Below, in pieces: positions 1-6,510 of a stretch of 39,279 nucleotides of DNA. Position 1 is the first letter of the stretch. Every line of letters begins with the position of its first letter. The translations under genes were made by a program, and so were the position numbers. This DNA is from Caldifarciminota bacterium (GTDB lineage Bacteria > Hydrothermota > Tepidihabitantia > SM23-42): the NCBI GenBank assembly GCA_016936155.1, contig JAFGPO010000099.1:1-39279 (forward strand), given 5' to 3'. Below the pieces are notes generated by a model. The model made no database searches. It saw only the letters and a list, made by a program, of their open reading frames with translations, and was not told where the DNA came from.

Positions 1-1
1 A

Positions 2-382
2 GAGCAGATCCTTTCCAAGAAAAATCTGGATGACCGCGACAAACTCAGAATCGAGCTCTCTAAGTTGAACAGTAATCCGGAAATCATTTGGTTTGTCCGG
101 CGCAATATAGGCAACATCGGCAAATACCTGCCCTATGACGAAAGAGAAAAATTGTTGGCAAGGGTGATCGAACAGAGCGATGATGAACATATGTTAAGGC
201 TGAACGCGATCTTGAGGAAGCTCGAGGGCCATGAAGAACTGAAAAGAATAGTCCAGGGAAGGATAACGCTCTATGAAATCGACGCGGTGAAAACTCTACT
301 CCACAAGATCAAGGAACACGAAATCACGAACGACGAGGATTTTGCCCGGCACGTGTCTTTGGATTCTTACAGCAAGAATTAA
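2..382 (+). CDS. C-terminal part of an unrecognised protein (5' end outside window)
   Basis: The reading frame is open from the first bases of the window to the TAA at 380-382, so this is the 3' part of a longer gene. A TTG at 65 could be taken as a start, but the frame continues upstream without a stop and with similar charged helical composition. The visible 126 residues are rich in Glu, Lys, Arg and Leu and look all-helical. No catalytic motif is visible and I do not recognise the family. Its stop codon overlaps the stop codon of the convergent ATPase gene by two bases (the TTA at 379-381 and the TAA at 380-382), so the two genes meet tail to tail with no spacer and no terminator hairpin between them. 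Confidence 0.6.
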   Translation, partial: EQILSKKNLDDRDKLRIELSKLNSNPEIIWFVRRNIGNIGKYLPYDEREKLLARVIEQSDDEHMLRLNAILRKLEGHEELKRIVQGRITLYEIDAVKTLLHKIKEHEITNDEDFARHVSLDSYSKN

Positions 383-1797
383 AACAACAACGCCAATAAG
401 GGTATGGGCACTACCGATAAGTGCTCGTATTTACCAATCCGAAGTCCTTTATATCCGATAATGCCTTTCTTATACTTCAAGATTTGTTTCAAGTCGGCTT
501 TCTTCAAGGATTCAGACCATTTTATCTCAATGGGCAGGAATGTTCGGCCTGTAAGGATCGCGATATCCACCTCCCCATCTGCTTTTATGTAGTATGTCGG
601 ACAATTTCGCCGCAGGAGCGCCGAGATAGATCCTTCGATAATACTTTCTTTTAATGTACTCTCATGGGCTACGTTCTTCTCGGCAAATACCCAGGGATCA
701 TCCACCTTAAAAGCCCAGGCGATGAGCGCCTGCGCGATAAATGGATCGGAAAAATGAATTTTCTTTGCCTTCTTGGGCGCAGGACGCAATTTATCCTCAC
801 GCAGTGCCGGTTGAATAAATAGCACATCCATGTCCTGCAGAATCTCCAAATATTCCTGAACCGTTGCGTGATGCTGAATTTCGGTCTGGGAAGCAATGGA
901 ATGAATTGAAACTTGCTTTGCCAGCCGGTCCGACAAAACGGTTATTATATCTTTTAAAAAAAACTCGCGCTTGTTCCGCTTCAGAAAATCGCCAATCACC
1001 CACTCCTGGTAGGTCCGATAGATGAATTTATCTATTCGCTCATTACTCGCAAAACCGTTTATGGCCGATAAAAAACCACCGGTCAATAAGTAATTCTCGA
1101 AGTATTCACTGATTGCCTTGATATCAATCCTTGCAGTGCATTTCTCAAGTGAATCCAGGCTCATCTCCGCAAGTGTTTGAGGGGAATCAATTGGCTTCTT
1201 GAACCCATTGATTTCCGCCTTCTGGTCTGGCGCGACAAGCAGCATATAATCAGAGAAGGAAAGTGGATAATAATGAAAATCAGTCGTATCTGCTTTGCCC
1301 CGTCGTCCCGGAAGTTTTTTCATGCTTTCCTTCAGGATGATCGAATCCGAACCGGTTATTAGCAGGCATCCGTGTTTGAAATAATCAAGGTCGGCAAAGT
1401 GTTTTATTGCCCTCTCCCATTCTCTGACATACGTGATCTCATCGAGGAATAAATAAAAATACTTCTCGCGATCCATTTCCTCGAATACCTGCTGCATTAT
1501 GAGAACTAATTCCTGATATCGCTCAAATAAATCGCAGGCAACATAACTAACCTGCCGGGGTGCAGCCCTCTTCTCGAGCAACAAATTTTTTATCAATAGT
1601 TTCATCAGGGTCGATTTACCCACTTGTCGCCCTCCGGTTAGAAAATAAATTCCCGGAGCATCAAGCGACATCTCACGTTCCAATGATGGATGGAATACGT
1701 ATTTTTGATTCCTGAGACCGCTCAAGTGAGGATCATTTTTCACAAAGGCATCAACGCTTTCTTTGAAGCGATTGTGTATCAGAAGTTCGTTCTTCAT
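379..1797 (-). CDS. AAA+ ATPase of the AAA_14/DUF4143 family
   Basis: A 472-aa protein with a Walker A motif GGRQVGKST at residues 55-63, a Walker B motif FYLFLDEI at 114-121 and a sensor-like LLITGSDS at 145-152, the order typical of AAA_14 ATPases fused to a DUF4143 C-terminal domain. LPGRRG near residue 163 is also typical of the family. Near the C-terminus GEVD (408-411) followed by PIEIK (422-426) gives the D...E-x-K pattern of the degenerate PD-(D/E)XK-like fold found in DUF4143 proteins. The cellular role of the family is unclear. These are abundant, patchily distributed accessory genes, often near mobile DNA, as here beside a dead transposase element. The ATG lies 6 nt after a TATAAT box, so the transcript is probably leaderless. 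There is no obvious partner gene. Confidence 0.85.
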   Translation of the reverse strand: MKNELLIHNRFKESVDAFVKNDPHLSGLRNQKYVFHPSLEREMSLDAPGIYFLTGGRQVGKSTLMKLLIKNLLLEKRAAPRQVSYVACDLFERYQELVLIMQQVFEEMDREKYFYLFLDEITYVREWERAIKHFADLDYFKHGCLLITGSDSIILKESMKKLPGRRGKADTTDFHYYPLSFSDYMLLVAPDQKAEINGFKKPIDSPQTLAEMSLDSLEKCTARIDIKAISEYFENYLLTGGFLSAINGFASNERIDKFIYRTYQEWVIGDFLKRNKREFFLKDIITVLSDRLAKQVSIHSIASQTEIQHHATVQEYLEILQDMDVLFIQPALREDKLRPAPKKAKKIHFSDPFIAQALIAWAFKVDDPWVFAEKNVAHESTLKESIIEGSISALLRRNCPTYYIKADGEVDIAILTGRTFLPIEIKWSESLKKADLKQILKYKKGIIGYKGLRIGKYEHLSVVPIPLLALLF

Positions 1798-1803
1798 GAT
1801 CCA

Positions 1804-1831
1804 ATTATATCTATATTTTTATCTTTGTCAA
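1804..1831 (-). promoter_or_regulatory. Promoter of the DUF4143 ATPase gene (leaderless geometry)
   Basis: On the minus strand TTGACA (1831-1826), a 16-nt spacer and TATAAT (1809-1804) lie directly upstream of the ATG at 1797. Only 6 nt separate the -10 from the start codon, so transcription should begin at or within a base or two of the ATG. Confidence 0.8.
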
Positions 1832-1846
1832 TACCCATTATCCAAA

Positions 1847-1870
1847 TTTGGTCACTGGACGATGACCAAA
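1847..1870. promoter_or_regulatory. Candidate operator palindrome upstream of the ATPase promoter
   Basis: TTTGGTCA at 1847-1854 and TGACCAAA at 1863-1870 form a perfect 8-bp inverted repeat with an 8-nt spacer. It lies 16 bp beyond the -35 box of the ATPase gene. The dyad suits binding of a dimeric regulator. No regulator is assigned. Confidence 0.35.
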
Positions 1871-2043
1871 AATCATTATTGACATTGTTTACAAAAGATA
1901 TAGTTAAACAATCAACACATGACATAAACATGGCACATTGGAAATCCCGTTTCATTATATGCTTATATGATAATAAAAAACGGGGAATCCGAAAGGGACT
2001 TGTTGGCGAACCGAAAAGTGCCGATATTCCATGGGGAGGCAGA

Positions 2044-2589
2044 TGGGGTCAGACCTGGAAACTAGAAACTAATTGTCAGAGCAGACGGAATAAATATAAT
2101 GTAGGGATGGCACTTCCCTACCGCCTGCAGGGTAAAAACTGTTTTTATCATGTGATGAGTCGCGGCGATGACCGTAAGAAGGTCTATACGATACCAAGTG
2201 ACTATGGTAAGTTCATGGATTATGTGACCAGGGCAAAAGAATGGTAGCAGTTTTCATTGTATGCGTATTGCCTTATGTCCAATTATTTTCACCTGCTTGT
2301 AGAGACGATGTTACCGAACATCTCTCACATCATGCACTATATTAAAGGATCATATACGACCTACTATAATATCTGCCATCGTCGCATCGCGTGCTTGATG
2401 GGATAAGAAAAACGAAAGATGCCTCAAAGAAAGTGTATGAGGGATTTCTTTTGGGTCCAGTTGGATTTATTAAGGATAAATCATTGGATCTGGAAATACA
2501 CATCACCCGTGAAGAGCTTGCTCAGAGGAGGACAGACAAATGCAGCATACGATCAAAAAAATAGTTTCTAGTTTCCAGGTCTGACCCCA
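2044..2589. mobile_element. Decayed transposable element bounded by 28-bp perfect inverted repeats
   Basis: The segment starts with TGGGGTCAGACCTGG at 2044 and ends with its reverse complement at 2589. The two arms (2044-2071 and 2562-2589) match over 28 bp without a mismatch. Between them lies the wreck of a Y1/RAYT-type transposase. No clear target duplication is seen at the outer ends. The element is 546 bp, shorter than an intact one, consistent with internal deletion. Confidence 0.75.
2107..2550 (+). pseudogene. Remnant of a RAYT / IS200-like Y1 transposase
   Basis: From the ATG at 2107 the frame reads MALPYRLQGKNCFYHVMSRG, the typical opening of REP-associated tyrosine transposases (RPLR...YHV..RG). 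A TAG at 2245-2247 interrupts it. The same frame then continues with YCLMSNYFHLLVET, the equivalent of the HUH segment normally read as MPNHFHLLVET. Here the first metal-binding His is Tyr. The match ends near a further stop (about 2404). A second frame then gives YEGFLLGPVGFIKDKSL, resembling the C-terminal part of larger members. The in-frame stop, the lost His and the frame change show it is dead. The central region (usually GRYKA...Y.HLNP with the catalytic Tyr) is missing, so an internal deletion is likely. Confidence 0.75.
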
Positions 2590-2596
2590 AATCCGT

Positions 2597-2689
2597 TCAT
2601 TTTATTTTTACAATTTTTTGTTTGATCACTCCATCAATCTGTAGAAAGTATATCCCCGGCGCAGGATCGAGGGTGGGGATCTGAGGAGC
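2597..2689 (-). pseudogene. Orphan type IX secretion C-terminal tail fragment
   Basis: Immediately after the methyltransferase stop and in the same minus-strand frame, 30 codons encode a peptide containing LDPAPGIYFLQIDGVIKQ and ending KIVKIK before a TGA at 2599-2597. This is the recognisable last strand pattern of a type A T9SS sorting domain (..GIYFL.....KIVK). Compare GVYFIQ...RKIVLMK at the end of the 989-aa peptidase in this window. There is no start codon or upstream domain. The fragment ends eight bases from the right arm of the decayed transposon, so it is probably the leftover of a larger secreted protein gene cut away by rearrangement. Confidence 0.6.
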
Positions 2690-3499
2690 TTACACCTTCT
2701 GAAAAATCTTGCTGAGGTATATCCTCCTTTGATCCTTCAGTGATTTGTATGTTTTTGTTCCTTTCACTGCTGCGAATTCACATATCATCTTGTGCGTGAA
2801 CTTTGGTGCCAGGCATTTGATTGTGTTCAACTTTCTGTCGTGATCAAGTTTAAGCGCATGAAGTACAGATGGGGTGATATTCCATTCCCTGATCGATCGA
2901 AGCCCGGGATTACGGAAATGCCTGGTTGTTTTTTCTATGCTGCGTTTCCAGAGTATGTCGGCCCAGGAAAAGAAACCGCCCGGCCTTAAGACCCGGATTA
3001 CTTCACGGATAAAATCCTTCATGGATTGATAACAATGTGAAGATTCAACGTTGATCACTACATCAAATGATCGGTCAGGAAATGGTATTTTCATGGCATC
3101 ACCGGTTTGGAACGAAAGATTGGGTTGCGAATACATGCGGTTGCACAGGTCTACTGCGTTACTGGACAAATCTATGCCGACAATGGATTTTGGTTTAAGA
3201 TATCGGGCCAAATACGAAGCACCACCACCACGACCCGATCCGATCTCCAGGATCTTTTTGTCAAGTACATTTGCAGGAGCGGTCACGTGATGATAGAGTT
3301 GAATGCAATGCCGATCAGCTTCGTCTCTGGTATGCAAAGCCAATTTTTTCTCGCCGTTCAAATGGGCATAGCCATAGTTCATGAATGTCCATTCGCGTTG
3401 GGTGTACCGGGCAGTAAGGTATTGATACCAGCGGTTTATTAAACAGCTTTTAATTCCGGGGATGCGAAACAAAACGAGTTCAATGAAATGGCTTAACAT
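2690..3499 (-). CDS. Class I SAM-dependent methyltransferase
   Basis: A 269-aa protein with the Methyltransf_11 core: motif I LEIGSGRGGG at residues 84-93, the acidic ribose-binding motif GID at 108-110, GDAMKIPFPDRSFDVV at 133-148 and LRPGG at 171-175. The N-terminal 80 residues (with an INRWYQYL...TFMNYGY stretch) and the small hydrophobic start resemble phthiotriol/polyketide-lipid O-methyltransferases and sterol-like methyltransferases, suggesting a lipid or other hydrophobic substrate. That substrate is inferred, not shown. The ATG at 3499 has a GGGAG 12 nt upstream, a rather long spacing. The gene stands alone, between a UspA fragment and the transposon remnant. Confidence 0.85.
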   Translation of the reverse strand: MLSHFIELVLFRIPGIKSCLINRWYQYLTARYTQREWTFMNYGYAHLNGEKKLALHTRDEADRHCIQLYHHVTAPANVLDKKILEIGSGRGGGASYLARYLKPKSIVGIDLSSNAVDLCNRMYSQPNLSFQTGDAMKIPFPDRSFDVVINVESSHCYQSMKDFIREVIRVLRPGGFFSWADILWKRSIEKTTRHFRNPGLRSIREWNITPSVLHALKLDHDRKLNTIKCLAPKFTHKMICEFAAVKGTKTYKSLKDQRRIYLSKIFQKV

Positions 3500-3530
3500 T
3501 AGAGCAGATTACTCCCTATCATCAAATGGA

Positions 3531-3558
3531 ATATTAACCATAATTCCGGAAAAATCAA
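3531..3558 (-). promoter_or_regulatory. Possible promoter of the methyltransferase gene
   Basis: On the minus strand TTGATT (3558-3553), 16 nt, then TAATAT (3536-3531). This leaves a leader of roughly 25 nt before the ATG at 3499, with GGGAG in it. The -10 match is only fair. Confidence 0.45.
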
Positions 3559-3691
3559 GGGTCGATTTGTATGTTGGAACCGCCGCGCGTTCTCCCGTAT
3601 GACTCGGTATTTGTTAAAGCCGATGCATGATAGAATGAGGCGTTATGGGCATATGGTCCTTCCTTTGCCTTAGATCGTCCGGTTATTATGA

Positions 3692-3925
3692 TCTATCGTC
3701 AAAACCAACGAACCCGCCGACGAGATCGTACGCACGGCAAAATCGCGCCGTGCCGATCTTGCCGTTATTGCAACCCCTGGCCGGCGCGGCCGGGGGCACC
3801 TGATATTCGGGTCGGTCGCTGAAAAGGCGATACGGCTTGCGCCCTGTCCGGTGTTGGTGATCCACCCGCCGAAAAAGCGGAAACACACAAAAAAGAAAGA
3901 GCGCCAGATGTTTCACTCACCGTAG
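3692..3925 (+). pseudogene. C-terminal fragment of a UspA-family universal stress protein
   Basis: The plus frame from 3692 to the TAG at 3923-3925 encodes EPADEIVRTAKSRRADLAVI followed by GRRGRGHLIFGSVAEK, then a stretch ending APCPVLVIH. This is the C-terminal half of a UspA domain. The glycine-rich G-R-R-G...G-S-V-A-E-K segment is the ATP-binding signature, and the last strand CPVLVIH closes the fold. A TGA at 3689-3691 precedes it and no start codon or N-terminal half can be found upstream, so it is a truncated relic. Its GC content is higher than that of the surrounding spacer, as expected for former coding sequence. Confidence 0.7.
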
Positions 3926-3994
3926 CAACCATGTTACCCCGCAATACCGAAAAAAGAATTCGTTAAGCTTTATGATCCTGAAGAAGCAGGGGAT

Positions 3995-4759
3995 TTAGAA
4001 CGCCACACGCACCATGAGACTGGGTTTGATCACGAGGTACGCGATATCATCGGTCGTTGTTTCATGTCCACGCAGCACCGAGCATTCAGGCACCAGATGC
4101 AATTGAAAACTCTTGGACGGGGCATAGGCGTTGAAATCAAGTCCGGCGGTAATGCCATAGGTCGGTGCCAGACCGTAGCGGACGCTGCTGGATAGACCGT
4201 GTGATTCTCGTTGATAGATATACAACAGGGCGTGCACAACCGGCGAGACATAGGGTATGATGATCCCGTTGTACAACCGTTTTCCCAGCATCACGGCAAG
4301 GCGCACGTCGAATGCCGGGCCGTCCGCCTCAGTACCGCCCAGGCCAAAGCCTGGATCAAGGGAAAGGATGACCGATCGGTCGAGCAGTTTTCTTTTATAA
4401 TCGAAAAAGAAGAATGGATGAGGTTCAGTGTTGCGGTCGGTATTATCGAACAGATCGCACAATCCCAGTGTGATGCCCAGTTCACTGCGCTCTCCAAGCC
4501 GCCACCTCAAAAGTGATAATGTCCCGCCACCTGCCTGCACCGACGTATCTGCATCAGTCGATATATGAACATAGTGACCCCCGGCTCCCAGGGAAATACC
4601 CGACCCGGTATCCATGATATCCGGGCTCGTGGCAAGGTTGTATTCAGGGAACGGCGCGGAGTCCAGCACGCTGTAATAATAGACTGATGAACCGCAGCGA
4701 GCCATGAACAGCAGGATCATGATCGATCCGTAGTAAAAGGGTTTTTGGCAGGGACTCAT
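3995..4759 (-). CDS. Outer-membrane beta-barrel-like protein, possibly a lipoprotein
   Basis: About 254 aa from the ATG at 4759, chosen because AAAGGAGG lies 6 nt upstream; an earlier in-frame ATG at 4792 has no such site. The N-terminus has a basic/hydrophobic signal (PFYYGSIMILLFMARC) with Cys at the end. The residue before Cys is Arg, unusual for a lipobox, so lipidation is doubtful. The rest alternates polar and hydrophobic residues with many Gly, Tyr and Phe, and ends VRVAF. A terminal Phe is the usual outer-membrane barrel insertion signal. I do not recognise the family. It probably sits in the outer membrane. It is preceded by a signal-peptide-only ORF on the same presumed transcript. 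Confidence 0.65.
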   Translation of the reverse strand: MSPCQKPFYYGSIMILLFMARCGSSVYYYSVLDSAPFPEYNLATSPDIMDTGSGISLGAGGHYVHISTDADTSVQAGGGTLSLLRWRLGERSELGITLGLCDLFDNTDRNTEPHPFFFFDYKRKLLDRSVILSLDPGFGLGGTEADGPAFDVRLAVMLGKRLYNGIIIPYVSPVVHALLYIYQRESHGLSSSVRYGLAPTYGITAGLDFNAYAPSKSFQLHLVPECSVLRGHETTTDDIAYLVIKPSLMVRVAF

Positions 4760-4831
4760 ACTATCCTCCTTTTTGCAGGGTTCAGACTGCACGGTAGTGC
4801 ATCACAGAATCCCCTGTGCAGTGGAGACATT

Positions 4832-4891
4832 CTATGCTACCGCATGGGCAGCCGTTCCCGCGAAAACGAGCAGAAGCGTGATATATTTCAT
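4832..4891 (-). pseudogene. 19-codon ORF encoding only a signal peptide
   Basis: From the ATG at 4891 the minus strand encodes MKYITLLLVFAGTAAHAVA and then a TAG at 4834-4832. This is a textbook signal peptide (Lys, hydrophobic core, A-H-A cleavage site) that stops just after the expected cut. It has its own good promoter (4905-4932). It is either the stump of a broken exported protein or a short leader ORF in front of the 4759 gene. No in-frame continuation of an exported protein is visible past the TAG. Confidence 0.5.
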
Positions 4892-4904
4892 AGTAATGTA
4901 TAAT

Positions 4905-4932
4905 AGTATACTATCGCGTTGAACATTGTCAA
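4905..4932 (-). promoter_or_regulatory. Promoter upstream of the signal-peptide ORF and barrel-like gene
   Basis: Minus-strand TTGACA (4932-4927), 16-nt spacer and TATACT (4910-4905). The ATG at 4891 follows 13 nt after the -10. A second AT-rich hexamer, TATACA, lies 5 nt before that ATG but has no matching -35. Confidence 0.65.
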
Positions 4933-5045
4933 TGAGCACCCAACAACGCACCTGTTCAGTGATCTAAAGCGCGAGTCATACACGAGCAGTGTCTGGTGGA
5001 TCATGTAACACTGACACTGCTTTTGTATGGAAACCCTGTACCGCA

Positions 5046-5288
5046 TCAGCAGCCCCTCATTTCTCCCCGCGCCTTGGCGAGGATAATACTCAGGATGTCG
5101 TGCACCATGGGGATCGAGATCATGAGCTGTTCAGCGATTTCCAGCGGCGACCTGCCTTCCGCAGTGAGCGCCGCGACCTGGATTTCCAGGTCAGTGTAGG
5201 GCAGGCAGCTCATCGCCCTCACCAGTGTTTCTTGTTCTGCTTGATCCGAATCATTCCTTGATCCTGGGATGACAAGCGTGCTTTTCAT
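5046..5288 (-). CDS. Small LuxR/GerE-type helix-turn-helix protein
   Basis: An 80-aa protein from the ATG at 5288, selected because GAGGAGG lies 5 nt upstream; the longer in-frame ORF has no such site. Residues about 30-76 (LPYTDLEIQVAALTAEGRSP and on through IAEQLMIS to AKAR) fit the LuxR/GerE or sigma region 4 pattern L(T)..E..V..L.AEG.S..EIAE.L.IS...V...LS.IL.K. The recognition helix is unusual, with SIPMVHDI in place of the common SxxTVKxH. There is no receiver or sensor domain, so it would be a stand-alone DNA-binding or anti-regulatory protein. Its targets are unknown. No convincing promoter was identified upstream. Confidence 0.6.
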   Translation of the reverse strand: MKSTLVIPGSRNDSDQAEQETLVRAMSCLPYTDLEIQVAALTAEGRSPLEIAEQLMISIPMVHDILSIILAKARGEMRGC

Positions 5289-5382
5289 GATTACCTCCTC
5301 AGCGTCCAGGGGACGCTTGATTACACAGATCGAACACACGGATGCACGTATCTCTGTAATCTTTTTTTATCTCAGACATCGA

Positions 5383-5409
5383 TTTTTATGGACGTTTTGT
5401 CCATAAAAA
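5383..5409. repeat. Perfect 11-bp inverted repeat beside the terminator
   Basis: TTTTTATGGAC (5383-5393) and GTCCATAAAAA (5399-5409) flank a 5-nt loop. It lies immediately beyond the T-tract of the 5410-5439 terminator, reading on the minus strand. It may be a second hairpin that stabilises the 3' end, or an operator. Confidence 0.45.
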
Positions 5410-5439
5410 TAAAAACGCCGCGGGTTTTTGCCCGCGGCG
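5410..5439 (-). terminator. Rho-independent terminator after the microprotein ORF
   Basis: Minus strand: CGCCGCGGG, a 6-nt loop CAAAAA, CCCGCGGCG (9-bp GC stem, 5439-5416), followed at once by TTTTT (5415-5411) and a further T-rich run. It ends the unit starting at 5528 and can also serve the patatin gene upstream. Confidence 0.85.
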
Positions 5440-5461
5440 CATTACCAAAAACGATCAATGC

Positions 5462-5521
5462 CTACATGGGCATATTCTCCCCGCAGGTAAAGTAATAACC
5501 ATTGATATTTTCACAATTCAT
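5462..5521 (-). CDS. 19-residue cysteine-containing microprotein
   Basis: The minus strand encodes MNCENINGYYFTCGENMPM then TAG. Cys at positions 3 and 13, a central GYY and the acidic/methionine-rich end look unlike random translation but match no family I can name. The ORF sits between a strong promoter (TTGACA, 16 nt, TACTAT; 7 nt before the ATG) and a strong hairpin terminator 22 nt after the stop, so it forms a self-contained transcription unit of roughly 110 nt. The alternative is a small non-coding RNA whose 5' end merely begins with ATG. Coding is supported by the exact leaderless start geometry also seen at other genes in this window. Confidence 0.5.
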   Translation of the reverse strand: MNCENINGYYFTCGENMPM

Positions 5522-5528
5522 AATGTGT

Positions 5529-5556
5529 ATAGTACATAGAATCATATGATTGTCAA
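5529..5556 (-). promoter_or_regulatory. Promoter of the microprotein / small RNA unit
   Basis: Minus-strand TTGACA (5556-5551), 16-nt spacer, TACTAT (5534-5529), then 7 nt to the ATG at 5521. It starts just after the end of the patatin gene. Confidence 0.7.
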
Positions 5557-5582
5557 GAGAGTTCTGAATGTGACCATGGTTC

Positions 5583-6389
5583 CTATTGTCTCATGAATTG
5601 GGCAATCTTGCGCTGGTATTTTTTTGCCTGTTTATACCCCGTGTCGATCGCCTGCTTTGCCTTTTCAAAATCGCTGAGGTGTATGCCCCGGGTATCGATA
5701 TTCATCATGAATCCTTTTGGAATGCGTTCTTCCTGGAAATCAATGAGGCGGGATGTCGCATAATCAACCGTTTCCATCAGGACTGTTTTCATGGAATAGG
5801 AGGCGCGCGTCGGGGTCCTTTTGGTGATGGTTTCCGTGATGTAATTCACCCGCCGCAGGACGTTCACCGCGATGATCTCGGTCGCCCCAAGGCTCAATGC
5901 CGCGGTGATCGGGACCGGGTTCACAAAGCCGCCGTCGATAAAGGTATGACCTTGATCCTTATACGGGATGAATACCACCGGGATCGAGATCGATGCCCGG
6001 ATCGCCTGTACGAGATCCCCTTTGTGAATGACGACCTCGGTGTGTTGGTCAAGGTCTGTTGCAACGCTTGCATACGTGCACGGGAGATGTTCTATTTTTT
6101 TCCTGCCCAGATTCTTATAGAGAAATTTTACAATGTCAGTGCCGTCTATAAAGCCCTGGAGCGAAAGTCTTAGGGGGAATAAGGAGTGTTTGGCTTTACG
6201 ATCAATTGCGCACGCGAGATCCGTCAGTTCCTCAATTGTATAACCGGCAGCATAGAAGCCTCCGACCAGAGCCCCCATGCTGGCACCCACGATGAGGTCT
6301 GGTTTGAAATTCTGTTCCTCGAGGTATTGAATGACCCCGATATGAGCATACCCTTTTGCCGCGCCGCCTCCGAGAACCAGTGTGCGCAT
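5583..6389 (-). CDS. Patatin-like phospholipase (RssA/NTE type)
   Basis: A 268-aa serine hydrolase of the patatin family. The oxyanion-hole motif GGGAAKGYAHIG is at residues 7-18, the nucleophile motif GASMG at 35-39 (Ser37) and the catalytic Asp in DGG at 152-154, the complete Ser-Asp dyad. The length fits the compact bacterial RssA/YchK-like group, which hydrolyses acyl chains from phospholipids or lysophospholipids at the inner face of the membrane. The true substrate is unknown. There is no signal peptide. The start at 6389 lies 5 nt after a TATAAT box, predicting a leaderless mRNA. The gene is divergent from the HD-glyQS-aspS operon. Confidence 0.9.
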   Translation of the reverse strand: MRTLVLGGGAAKGYAHIGVIQYLEEQNFKPDLIVGASMGALVGGFYAAGYTIEELTDLACAIDRKAKHSLFPLRLSLQGFIDGTDIVKFLYKNLGRKKIEHLPCTYASVATDLDQHTEVVIHKGDLVQAIRASISIPVVFIPYKDQGHTFIDGGFVNPVPITAALSLGATEIIAVNVLRRVNYITETITKRTPTRASYSMKTVLMETVDYATSRLIDFQEERIPKGFMMNIDTRGIHLSDFEKAKQAIDTGYKQAKKYQRKIAQFMRQ

Positions 6390-6394
6390 GGGCT

Positions 6395-6423
6395 ATTATA
6401 AATAAAAATGTATGAAAAAGCAA
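6395..6423 (-). promoter_or_regulatory. Promoter of the patatin gene (leaderless geometry)
   Basis: Minus-strand TTGCTT (6423-6418), 17-nt spacer, TATAAT (6400-6395), then 5 nt to the ATG at 6389. Confidence 0.65.
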
Positions 6424-6474
6424 GACTTTTTTCCGCAAATGGAGCATTTTTTCGGCATTCAGGATGTTCGATCA

Positions 6475-6502
6475 TTGACAAATTTAGGAAAATGTGCATA
6501 AT
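6475..6502 (+). promoter_or_regulatory. Promoter of the HD-glyQ-glyS-aspS operon
   Basis: TTGACA (6475-6480), 16 nt, CATAAT (6497-6502) with a TG at 6495-6496 just before the -10. The ATG at 6511 follows 8 nt later, so the leader is absent or only one or two nucleotides. Confidence 0.7.
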
Positions 6503-6510
6503 TACTTTCT

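Noticed and set aside
1690-2106. Open plus-strand frame running into the transposase remnant
   Set aside because: It is antisense to the ATPase gene at its start and crosses the left inverted repeat. Only the part from 2107 shows family similarity.
2044-3925. Prophage or integrative element
   Set aside because: No integrase, structural phage gene or attachment repeats; only fragments of unrelated host genes and one small transposon relic.
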